Shown here: positions 1 through 7,611 of the stretch, piece by piece
How the letters are laid out: the number at the start of each line of letters is the position of its first letter
How positions within the stretch are numbered: the first letter of the stretch is position 1
Origin: Labilithrix sp.
GTDB lineage: Bacteria > Myxococcota_A > Polyangia > Polyangiales > Polyangiaceae
Assembly (NCBI GenBank): GCA_019637175.1
Contig: JAHBWD010000033.1
Span: forward strand, 1-64,000
DNA: 64,000 bases
Direction of reading: 5' to 3'
Notes under the pieces: model-generated
The model's input: only the letters and a program-made list of their open reading frames with translations
The model's database searches: none
What the model was told of the DNA's origin: nothing
Position numbers and translations under genes: made by a program

Positions 1-749
1 CCGGGCTTCGCGCCGCTGCCGTTGCCTCCCCGCGACAGGACGCCGAGCACCGCGCCGCTCTCCGCGAACGCGGGGCCTCCGCTGTCGCCCGAGCAGCCGC
101 TCTCGCCGAGCTTGAACTCCGCCGGCCCGAGGCGATCGGCGGGGCCGACCTCTTCGACCTTCACGCCCGATCGCTGCTGGCGAACGTCGGGGTTCGGCGA
201 CTTCTCGGTGACGCCCCAGCCCACGACCGTGACCGTCTCGTCCTTGCGCGGACCGCCCTCGAGGCGAACGGGCGCGATCTTCGCGTCTCTCATCGGTCGC
301 TCGAGGAGGAGGAGCGCGATGTCGTTGTCGCACAGCGTCTTGGCGCCCGTCGTGAGGATCTCCTGCGCGCGCGCGGCGCGATCGAGCCCCGAGATGAAGT
401 CGGGGCGCGTGGTGCCGGAGAACGCGTAGAGCTTCGAGGCGACGTGATCGGACTTCACCTCCGCGCCGAACGTGGGCTTTCCCGCCGAGTCGCAGGCCGC
501 GCTCCCGTCGGTGATCGACACGCAATGCCGCGCAGTGAGCACGAGGCGAGGCGTGAGGAGGATGCCCGTGCAGCCCGCGGTGCCGCCGCCGAGCTGCACG
601 GCGTCGTAGTGCATGATGAGCACCACGGCGTCTTGCTCGGACGGAGAGTCGGTGCCGTTGATGATCGCCGACGAGACCGCGCCCGTGCGCTCGACGCGAT
701 CCGAGCACGAGAGCGCCGCGATCGCGAGGACGAGAGCGGCGCGCTTCAT
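1..749 (-). CDS. Trypsin-like serine protease, secreted lipoprotein (3' end outside window)
   Basis: Chymotrypsin-fold (S1) serine protease; 249 residues are visible and the C-terminus lies beyond base 1. The start ATG gives a signal peptide with a lipobox-like LSCS at about residues 12-15. The catalytic triad is readable in order: His in LTARHC, Asp in DNDIAL, Ser in GDSGGPAF. IINGTDS near residue 28 resembles the activation-site N-terminus of this fold (IVGG-like). The start overlaps the stop of the upstream metallopeptidase gene by four bases (ATGA), so it is the last visible gene of the receptor/HmuY-like operon. It probably acts at the cell surface or outside. Family assignment is secure; substrate unknown. 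Confidence 0.93.
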   Translation of the reverse strand, partial: MKRAALVLAIAALSCSDRVERTGAVSSAIINGTDSPSEQDAVVLIMHYDAVQLGGGTAGCTGILLTPRLVLTARHCVSITDGSAACDSAGKPTFGAEVKSDHVASKLYAFSGTTRPDFISGLDRAARAQEILTTGAKTLCDNDIALLLLERPMRDAKIAPVRLEGGPRKDETVTVVGWGVTEKSPNPDVRQQRSGVKVEEVGPADRLGPAEFKLGESGCSGDSGGPAFAESGAVLGVLSRGGNGSGAKP

Positions 750-2104
750 CGACGCCGCGCGCGCGAGAGCACGAACGCGACCGCGAGCGCCGCGAGCGGG
801 AGCGCCGCGAGCGGATCGCGCGCCGACGAGGGCGACGTCGAGCACCCGCCCTCCTCGCCGCTCGCGCCGCCGGACGAGGAGCTGCCCGCGTCGGGCGCGC
901 CGATGCGGACGGTGAACGGCGCGTCGGTCTTCTTCGTGGTGATGCCCGCGACGACGACGAGCACGTCGCCTTCGAAGTCGGCCGGGAGGGCCTTGGCCTG
1001 CGCGAGATCGGCCTTGCCTCCTTGGAGGGGAACGACCACGCCCGCGTTGCGCGTCGCGTCGGTCTCGAGGGAGATCTTCGACGGCGCGTCGAGGACGCCC
1101 TGGTAGACGAAGTAGCCGAGGCCCGAGGTGATCGCGGAGACGCCGTCGGCGAGCGCCTCGATCTTCACGCCGGGGTACTTCGCCGCGTCGGGGTAGCCGC
1201 CGGAGCCCGCGAGGCTCTTCGTCGCCGCGTTCCACGCGCCGAAGAGCGGATAGGTCTCGGCGAGCGACGATCCCTTCGCCGCGAGGACCGCTTCGGTGGC
1301 GGCGAGCGCCTTCGTGCCGTCGGCCTCGGCCTCGAAGATCTTCTGCACGGTGTCGGGCCCGTGGCGCAGCGTGAGGAAGAGCGGCCAAACCGCGGAGCCG
1401 TAGAGGTAGCCCGCGGTCACGCCCGAGGGCTGCGTGTCGAGCGAGCGCGTGTTGTCTTTGAAGAAGGCGGGGAGCTGCCTCTCGAAGTCGACGAGCTCGG
1501 GGAAGACCGACTTCATCGCCCACTGCGCGGTGCCCTCCGCCCAGAAGCGCTCGATGTCTTGGTCGTACGCGTTCTGCACCGCGTGGAAGAGCTCGTGCGA
1601 CACCACGGTGCGGAAGCCCTCTTCGATCGAAGGGTAGCCGCGGCCGAGGAAGCTCGAGTCGACGAGCATGAACGTCGAGCACACGCGCCCGCTGCACGCC
1701 TCGGGGACGGCGCTGCCGTCGGCGCCGGCGAAGGCGACGAGGTAGATGTCGAGCTTGTCGTCGCCGCCGTTCGAGGCGCACGCGGCGTCGCTCGGCGGGC
1801 TCTTGAACCCCATCTCGGCGTACTTCGCGAGCGCCTGCTGGCCGCTGTCGCCCGCGAGCGCGACGACGTCGGGCACGCCGTCGCCGCGCGTCGTCGCCAG
1901 GTTCGGGGCGTACGCGCCTGTAGTTGCATAATGCACACGTATCGCGGCGGTGGCGTACGACCTCACCTCCGCGGCGCCGTAGCTGTAGCCCTGGTATCCG
2001 GCCGCGTCGGTCGGGCGACCTCGGCACTGCGCGCTCGCGTCGCGCGAGGCCGCGAGCGAGCAGGCGACGACCGCCGCGGCCGCCGCGACGGATCGCGCCG
2101 TCAT
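746..2104 (-). CDS. Secreted zinc metallopeptidase-like protein with MYXO-CTERM tail
   Basis: A 452-residue exported protein. Residues 1-26 form a signal peptide ending in ASA. Residues 170-174 are HELFH, the HExxH zinc site of gluzincin/metzincin-type peptidases, in a context (SHELFHAVQNAY) followed by a Trp-rich EGTAQW segment that could supply the third ligand. The C-terminus has a Ser/Gly spacer, the motif GGCSTS, one hydrophobic helix and RARRR. That is the layout of the MYXO-CTERM sorting tail, which is processed and gives surface anchoring in myxobacteria. The gene overlaps both neighbours by four bases (ATGA), suggesting translational coupling. The peptidase role is inferred from the motif; the tail makes surface display likely. 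Confidence 0.85.
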   Translation of the reverse strand: MTARSVAAAAAVVACSLAASRDASAQCRGRPTDAAGYQGYSYGAAEVRSYATAAIRVHYATTGAYAPNLATTRGDGVPDVVALAGDSGQQALAKYAEMGFKSPPSDAACASNGGDDKLDIYLVAFAGADGSAVPEACSGRVCSTFMLVDSSFLGRGYPSIEEGFRTVVSHELFHAVQNAYDQDIERFWAEGTAQWAMKSVFPELVDFERQLPAFFKDNTRSLDTQPSGVTAGYLYGSAVWPLFLTLRHGPDTVQKIFEAEADGTKALAATEAVLAAKGSSLAETYPLFGAWNAATKSLAGSGGYPDAAKYPGVKIEALADGVSAITSGLGYFVYQGVLDAPSKISLETDATRNAGVVVPLQGGKADLAQAKALPADFEGDVLVVVAGITTKKTDAPFTVRIGAPDAGSSSSGGASGEEGGCSTSPSSARDPLAALPLAALAVAFVLSRARRR

Positions 2105-2850
2105 AGCGCCGAGACCTGGAGGAGGTAGAACGCGGTGGCCATCATGTTGCGCGATCCGCCGTCGGCGAGCGCGTCGTTCGCCTTGATGCCGACCTTGTAG
2201 CGCGTGCCGTCGGCGCCCTTGACGATGTAGGTCACGGCCCTGGGCGTCGGAATGTTCGTCGCCTGATCGTAGTCGTACCAGTCCATGAACGTGGTCGCGG
2301 GCCCGCCGAGCGGCTCGGGCAGCGCGGTGCAGCTCTCGTCGAAGAACTGCTCCGGCACGATCTCCGCGGCGTCGGCGTCGGCGGCGGTGACCGACGCGAA
2401 CGGCTTGTTGACCCGCGCGGCGCCGCCTTGGCCGGGGCCGCCCTCGCCGCTGTTCGTGTAGATCACGGTGCGCTTGAGCGCGAGGTCCCACTCGGTCGAC
2501 TCGAAGGCCGCCTTGTCGCTCACGTCGACGCGCTTGCCCTCGGCGAGGTTGACGTAGACGCGCGGGCTCGAGGCCGCTCTCATCGAGCCGCCGACCGAGG
2601 CGTCGACGTAGATCGTCTTGACCCCGCCGCTGTCCGAGAGGACGAGCACCTCGCCCGTCGCCACCTGCGCGATCGGACCGAGGAGCTTGTCGCGCGCGGA
2701 GGTGCACTGCGTGCCGCTCCCTGCGTCGGTCGGTCCGTCGGCCGCCGCGGCGTCGCCCGTCGCGGCGGGCGTGGTGCTCGAGCTGCACGCGCTCGAGAGC
2801 GTCAGGGGAGCGACGAGGATCGGCGCGAAGAACAAGGCGAAGCGGTTCAT
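2101..2850 (-). CDS. HmuY-like lipoprotein (paralogue 1)
   Basis: A 249-residue lipoprotein; the signal peptide ends at a lipobox-like SSAC at about residues 19-22 and a Ser/Ala/Asp-rich linker follows. The middle contains WDLALKRTVIYTNSGEGG, then a Gly-rich GQGGAA, the signature of the HmuY family. HmuY of Porphyromonas binds haem and passes it to the TonB receptor HmuR. The haem-binding histidines of HmuY are not evident here, so the ligand may differ. It sits between a second HmuY-like gene and a metallopeptidase, downstream of a TonB-dependent receptor, which supports a surface ligand-capture role. Its stop overlaps the next start by four bases. Confidence 0.8.
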   Translation of the reverse strand: MNRFALFFAPILVAPLTLSSACSSSTTPAATGDAAAADGPTDAGSGTQCTSARDKLLGPIAQVATGEVLVLSDSGGVKTIYVDASVGGSMRAASSPRVYVNLAEGKRVDVSDKAAFESTEWDLALKRTVIYTNSGEGGPGQGGAARVNKPFASVTAADADAAEIVPEQFFDESCTALPEPLGGPATTFMDWYDYDQATNIPTPRAVTYIVKGADGTRYKVGIKANDALADGGSRNMMATAFYLLQVSAL

Positions 2851-2861
2851 GGTGGTCTCTC

Positions 2862-3992
2862 TCACTTCACGGGTTTGATGCGCATCACGATGGTGCCCGC
2901 GCTCTCCGCGGTCGCGCCCTCGAATCGCGCGAAGCCGAGCAGGTACTTCGAGGTTCCGTCGGCGCCGACGACGAGCCACGCGGTGCGCGCGGGCGCGGGC
3001 GGGCTCACGCCGCGCTGGAGCCAGAGCGTGCCGAACGCGCTGACGACGCGATCGCCGCGGAACGCGTGACCGGCGAGCGCCTGATCGTCGACGGCGTCGA
3101 AGCGCGCGCGCTCGCTCTGATCGCTCCGCGTGCGGATGTCTTCGAACGTCTCCGTCGGCGACTTGTCGGCGTCGAGATCGACCGCGCCGACGCCGCGCGG
3201 GCCGCCGATCTCGCCGTTGACGCTGATGTCTTGGCGGCGGAAGCAGACGTGCCACGTGCTCACGGTGCGGGCGACGCTGGGCGCGAGCATCTGGCGCGCG
3301 CCGGTGCCGAGATCGAGGCACTCGATCGGAGCGTCGGGCTTGCCTTGCGGGCCGCCGGCGGTCCCGTCGAGATCGGCCGCCTCCATCACCTGCCCCGACG
3401 CGCCGCCGGCGAGCACCTCGGCCCAGCGCACCTTGTAGAGCGCGCTGATCGGCGCGCCGTCGCGCTGCCCGTAATAGTTGAGGACCTGGAGCTTGAAGAG
3501 CTTGTCGCCGTCTTTGATCCCGTACGTGTGGTAGCGCGAATAGAGCGCGTGATCGGGCGCGCCGCCGTAGAACCACCAGCGGATGAACGCGCCGCCGGTG
3601 GTGTCGGGCGAGAGAAAGGGAACCGTGGGCGCGATGTCTTCGAGGAAGACGATCGCGTCGAGCGGACCGAACGCCGCGCCGTTGCCTCCGCCCGAAGGTC
3701 CGCTGTTGGTGAAGACGTCGAGGCCCTGGAACGCGATGTCCCAACCCTTGTCGGTCGCCGGATCGGCGGGCGTGACCACCGCGGGCGGATCGGAGAGCTT
3801 GACGTGAACGCGGCCGCCCCCGAGCGCGACGCGCAGCTCGGTGCCCGAGTCGAAGCTCACGGCGGCGTCGTCGCCCGCGTCGGCGCCGGGCGCGGGCGTC
3901 GACGTCCCCGCGCTGTCGCTGCACGCGGCGAGGCTCGTCGCGACGGCGAGCGACGCGCCCGCGATCGCCTGCCAATCAAGCACCCACTTCAT
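2862..3992 (-). CDS. HmuY-like lipoprotein (paralogue 2)
   Basis: A 376-residue lipoprotein. The signal peptide ends in SLAAC at about residues 20-24 and is followed by an Ala/Asp-rich linker. WDIAFQGLDVFTNSG and a Gly-rich GGGNGAAF match the motif in the neighbouring paralogue and in HmuY proteins. It is longer than paralogue 1, with an extra central and C-terminal beta-rich region (residues about 180-376). The ATG overlaps the stop of the TonB receptor gene (ATGA), so receptor and lipoprotein are probably translated together. By analogy with HmuR/HmuY it would be an outer-membrane accessory that captures an iron- or haem-containing ligand; the ligand is inferred only. Confidence 0.8.
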   Translation of the reverse strand: MKWVLDWQAIAGASLAVATSLAACSDSAGTSTPAPGADAGDDAAVSFDSGTELRVALGGGRVHVKLSDPPAVVTPADPATDKGWDIAFQGLDVFTNSGPSGGGNGAAFGPLDAIVFLEDIAPTVPFLSPDTTGGAFIRWWFYGGAPDHALYSRYHTYGIKDGDKLFKLQVLNYYGQRDGAPISALYKVRWAEVLAGGASGQVMEAADLDGTAGGPQGKPDAPIECLDLGTGARQMLAPSVARTVSTWHVCFRRQDISVNGEIGGPRGVGAVDLDADKSPTETFEDIRTRSDQSERARFDAVDDQALAGHAFRGDRVVSAFGTLWLQRGVSPPAPARTAWLVVGADGTSKYLLGFARFEGATAESAGTIVMRIKPVK

Positions 3993-5980
3993 TCGTCCTC
4001 CCAAGGAAAGTCGGCCTTGAGGCCCACGTAGAGGATACGCCCCAAGGGCGACCTCGTGTCGCCGATGCGCCCCGGGTCCTGCTTCACGTCGAGGAGGTTC
4101 ACCGATCCCACGTAAAGCTGCGACCTCGGCCACAGCGCTCGCCCTACACGGACGTCCAGGGTCTGGTAGCCGGGCGCGCGCGTGTCCTGGTCGAGGAAGG
4201 AGTCGGTCACGATGCGCGACCTCACGTAGAGCTCCATCTTCCAGCCCGGCTCGATGCGAAGAGAGACGGTGACCTGATGCGGCGGTCGCCCTGGGAGCGG
4301 GCGATCGTTCACGTCGTCGCGTGTCCACGTGTAAGCGTAGCTCGATTCGGCGCGCAGGAAAGGCGCGGGCTTGAACGCGGCGTCGATCTGCCCGCCCGCG
4401 GTGCGCGCCTTGCCGAAGTTCGCGTAGGAGTACTGCACGACTCCGCCGTCGTTGATCCCGCCGCCGAGATCGATGTCGATGAGATCTTCGACCCAGTTCG
4501 AGAAGACCGACCCGCGGAAGGTCATCGTCGACGCCGGCGTGACGGTGGCGTCGGCGCTGACACCCCACGATTTTTCCGGCGCGAGCGCGTCGTTGCCGAT
4601 GATCCGGTAGCCGAACACGGAGTGATCGAAGAGGAATCCGAGCTCCTTGGCGCTCGGCGCGCGGAAGCCTCGCCCGCCGGAGAGGCGGAACGTGACGAGA
4701 TCGGACGCGCGCCACGCGGCGGCGAGGCGCGGCGCGATCGACTCGCCGTAGCGCGTGTGCGCCTCGAAGCGCGCGCCGGGCATGACCGTAAACGCGCCGA
4801 GCTTCCACGAGAGCTGACCGTAGAGCGCGGCGATGCCGTAAGAGAGCGGCGTCACCTCCGGCGCCCTCGTCGTGACGGGGCCCTCCGACGTGCTCGACGT
4901 TCGCGTGAGCTCCTGCTCGAAGTGCTCCGCTTCGAAGCGCGCGCCCGTCACCCACGTGCGGGGGCCGTCGGCGAACGTGCCGACGGCCTCGAGGCTCTGC
5001 ATGCGGTGGGTGCGATCGTGCCTTTCGTCGATGACGGAGTCGCGGCGATCGCGCGCGGTGAAGTTGTCGAACCACTGGCGACCGAGCGTGAGGCGCAGGT
5101 TCGATCCCTTGTCGCCGATCTTCGTCACGTGGATGACGTGCATCGTGTAGCGATCGGTCTGCGCCGGCGTGTCGATGGTGAAGCGGCCGAGGCCGGGCGT
5201 CTGCTGCGTTTCGAGGCCGTCGAGCCGATCGCGGAAGCTCCGCAGGCGGATGCGCACGTCCATCGCGCGCGAGAGCTGCGTGCCGGCGCGGATGCCGACC
5301 ATGCGCCGCGACGTGTTCGGCACGCGGAGATCGGGGAGCCCCGGCGTCTTCTCGATCCCGTCGAGGCGCGACATGTTGAAGTCGAGCATCGCCCACGTCG
5401 CTCTTCCTCGTCCGGCGTATGCGGCGTTGCCTTGGAGGACGACGCCGTTCAGCGAGCGGCCCTCCATGCGGAGGCGCGCCGTCGGGCCCTCCTGGCGCGG
5501 CGGTCCGGTGATCACGTTCACGACGCCGCCGATCGCCGCGGATCCGTAGAGCGCGCTCGTCGGGCCGGCGACGATCTCGAGTCGATCGATGTCGCCCGTC
5601 GGGATCGCCGACAGATCGACCGCGCCGCCGACGTCGCCGACGACGCGCTCGCCGTCCTCGAGGATGAGGACGCGATCGCGGTCGAAGCCCTGGATCTGGA
5701 GGGCGCTCACGCCGCCGAGGAAGCCGTACGAGCCCGGGTTCACGACGAGGCCCGGCTGGCTCGCGAGCGCGTCGGCGACGTTGGTCGCGCCGCGACGCTC
5801 GGCCTCTTCGCGCGTGACGACGTCGGTCTTCACGGTCGCGCGCTGGGCGCGCTCGGGCGTGCGCGTGCCGGTGATGACGACCGTGTCGGCGTCCTTGTCC
5901 TTCTTGGGCGGCTCGTCGGCGCGAGCGACCGCGGGGAAGGCGACCCCGATCAGCGCCAGCGCGGCCACCCGACGAAGCAC
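3989..5980 (-). CDS. TonB-dependent outer-membrane receptor
   Basis: A 663-residue receptor if the GTG at 5980 is used. That start places a clean signal peptide (ending VARA) at the N-terminus; an upstream TTG at 6019 would add 13 residues in front of it and looks less likely. After the signal comes a TonB-box-like DTVVITGTR at about residues 32-40. Next is a plug domain containing VADALASQPGL and LEIVAGPTSALYGSAAIGG, and then a 22-strand type barrel ending in FPWEDE. It imports a scarce ligand across the outer membrane using TonB energy. The two HmuY-like lipoproteins directly downstream point to haem or an iron complex. It is the first gene of the minus-strand operon and shares a divergent promoter region with the gene at 6124. 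Confidence 0.93.
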   Translation of the reverse strand: MLRRVAALALIGVAFPAVARADEPPKKDKDADTVVITGTRTPERAQRATVKTDVVTREEAERRGATNVADALASQPGLVVNPGSYGFLGGVSALQIQGFDRDRVLILEDGERVVGDVGGAVDLSAIPTGDIDRLEIVAGPTSALYGSAAIGGVVNVITGPPRQEGPTARLRMEGRSLNGVVLQGNAAYAGRGRATWAMLDFNMSRLDGIEKTPGLPDLRVPNTSRRMVGIRAGTQLSRAMDVRIRLRSFRDRLDGLETQQTPGLGRFTIDTPAQTDRYTMHVIHVTKIGDKGSNLRLTLGRQWFDNFTARDRRDSVIDERHDRTHRMQSLEAVGTFADGPRTWVTGARFEAEHFEQELTRTSSTSEGPVTTRAPEVTPLSYGIAALYGQLSWKLGAFTVMPGARFEAHTRYGESIAPRLAAAWRASDLVTFRLSGGRGFRAPSAKELGFLFDHSVFGYRIIGNDALAPEKSWGVSADATVTPASTMTFRGSVFSNWVEDLIDIDLGGGINDGGVVQYSYANFGKARTAGGQIDAAFKPAPFLRAESSYAYTWTRDDVNDRPLPGRPPHQVTVSLRIEPGWKMELYVRSRIVTDSFLDQDTRAPGYQTLDVRVGRALWPRSQLYVGSVNLLDVKQDPGRIGDTRSPLGRILYVGLKADFPWEDE

Positions 5981-6022
5981 GTCTGATTCATATCCCAGAC
6001 TTGGCCACGTCTGGCTCAAGTT

Positions 6023-6067
6023 GCGCCATGAACGAATGGCGCCATTTCGGCGTCTAAGGCGCCATGG
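6023..6067. promoter_or_regulatory. Cluster of GGCGCCAT repeats in divergent promoter region
   Basis: The element GCGCCAT occurs at 6023-6029, 6039-6045 and 6059-6065. The middle copy is part of a perfect 10-base palindrome ATGGCGCCAT (6036-6045), and the first copy forms an inverted repeat with ATGGCGC (6036-6042). The cluster lies between the TonB receptor (minus) and the metallopeptidase lipoprotein (plus), where an operator controlling both would be expected. No -10/-35 hexamers could be assigned with confidence. The repeats are seen directly; the regulatory role is inferred. Confidence 0.45.
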
Positions 6068-6123
6068 CTTCGAATTTCGCGCCGTCGTCGAAACGGCATG
6101 ATCACTGCTTGGTGAGGGCCCCG

Positions 6124-7605
6124 ATGCGAAAGCTTCTCGGTTTCTTCGTGTGTGCTTTGCTCGCGACGACGGCCTGTACGGAACAAATCATCATCAAGCA
6201 GGGGCCGGCGCCGGACGCTCCCACAGTGGACGACGAGGAGCCCGCCCCCACACCGTCGCCCACGCCCCCCACGCCCTCCGATCCGCTGGTCGTCGATCTG
6301 GGAGCAGTCCAGGCGGGCGTCGACGTGCCGTTCGAGGTGCCCGCGGGCGCTCTCGGCTTCAACATCGTCATGGAAGGCGAGGTCGCCGATTTCGACCAAG
6401 ACCGCCCCTACGGCATCGAGCGCATCGTCGATCCGAACGGCAAGACCGTGCACGCGAGCTTCATGCCGGTCGGCGGAACGAAGTCGACGAGCACCGCGGC
6501 CTTCGACACGATCGCGGCCGCGAGCGTGCCGCAGAGCGAGGCGGTCGCAGAGACGATCCCCGCGGGCAAGTGGACGGTGCGCTTCGGCGTGGAGAACAAC
6601 CCGTCGGCGAAGCCGACCGTGTACGCGAAGGTGCGGATCCAATCGAGCGGCGACGGCGCGTTCTACGGCGGCAAGCTCGATCTCCACGTCCACGTGCCGA
6701 CGGGCCTGCGCGTCGGCGGCGCGACGGTGAACCCGGCGGAGGCGGCGAGCGACTCGCGCATCAAGGAGCGCCTCGATCTGTTCTTCCAGCTCACGACCCA
6801 GCTGCTCGGCATCGAGCGTGGCGAGGTGACGTTCCACACCGCGGCGGCGCGCTTCGCCGAGCTCGACGATCAAGAGATCCTCCAGGGCTTCGCCGTCTCG
6901 CGGGGCGCGGAAGACGGCACGCAGGCGCTGCACGTCCTCTTCACGAACGAGATCAGCCAGGGCGGGCAGCCCATCGCCGCGGGCATCTCTCCGGGCATTC
7001 CCGGCGCGGCGACGGTCTTCGGGCGCGGCGTCTCCGGCATCATCGTCGCGACCTACTCGTCACGCGACGAAGACGTCCTCACGATGTTCCACGAGGCGGG
7101 CCATTTCTTCGGCCTCAATCACACGACCGAGTTCGACGGGCAGAGCGCCGATCCGCTCGCCGACACGCCGCGCTGCAACGGCATCTCCGGCGGCAACCTC
7201 GGGAGCTGCCCCGATCGCACGAACATCATGTTCCCCGCCGGGGCGATCGACGGACCGGTCACGCTGTCGCCCACGCAGAAGCGCGTCTACCGCGGCTCGC
7301 CGATCTACAAGGCGTTCCCCGCGGGCACGAAGCAGACGCAATCGTGGTCTCCGTTCGCGCCGCAGGCGATCGACCTCTCGACGATCCGTCGCCGATTCCG
7401 CGCGTCGGGCCGCCCGCTGTCGAGGGTGGAGAGCGAGCTCTCTCTCGGCTACTGCGGGCTCACGCCGATCGACGCGGGCGGCATGGTGGCGCGGCTCGGC
7501 GAAGCGACGGCCGTCGCGCAGCTCTCGGCGGCGGCGAACGATCTCGATCTGTCGCCGATCATTCGCGGCCGCGCGAAGGTCGCGCTCGCGAAGCTCGGCC
7601 ACTGA
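6124..7605 (+). CDS. Secreted lipoprotein metallopeptidase (metzincin-type)
   Basis: A 493-residue lipoprotein. The ATG at 6124 is preferred over one at 6064 because it is preceded by GGTGAGGG and directly gives a signal peptide with lipobox TTAC (about residues 15-18). A Pro/Thr-rich linker and a beta-rich domain (about 60-180) precede the catalytic part. HEAGHFFGLNH at 323-333 is the HExxHxxGxxH zinc motif of metzincins (His323, Glu324, His327, His333). NIMFP about 50 residues later fits the Met-turn region. It would degrade proteins at or outside the cell surface. It is divergent from the TonB receptor operon and ends seven bases from the convergent kinase gene. Confidence 0.88.
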   Translation: MRKLLGFFVCALLATTACTEQIIIKQGPAPDAPTVDDEEPAPTPSPTPPTPSDPLVVDLGAVQAGVDVPFEVPAGALGFNIVMEGEVADFDQDRPYGIERIVDPNGKTVHASFMPVGGTKSTSTAAFDTIAAASVPQSEAVAETIPAGKWTVRFGVENNPSAKPTVYAKVRIQSSGDGAFYGGKLDLHVHVPTGLRVGGATVNPAEAASDSRIKERLDLFFQLTTQLLGIERGEVTFHTAAARFAELDDQEILQGFAVSRGAEDGTQALHVLFTNEISQGGQPIAAGISPGIPGAATVFGRGVSGIIVATYSSRDEDVLTMFHEAGHFFGLNHTTEFDGQSADPLADTPRCNGISGGNLGSCPDRTNIMFPAGAIDGPVTLSPTQKRVYRGSPIYKAFPAGTKQTQSWSPFAPQAIDLSTIRRRFRASGRPLSRVESELSLGYCGLTPIDAGGMVARLGEATAVAQLSAAANDLDLSPIIRGRAKVALAKLGH

Positions 7606-7611
7606 CGGCGA

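Noticed and set aside
5981-6019. TTG start for the TonB receptor
   Set aside because: It would put 13 polar residues before the signal peptide; the GTG at 5980 gives a normal one.
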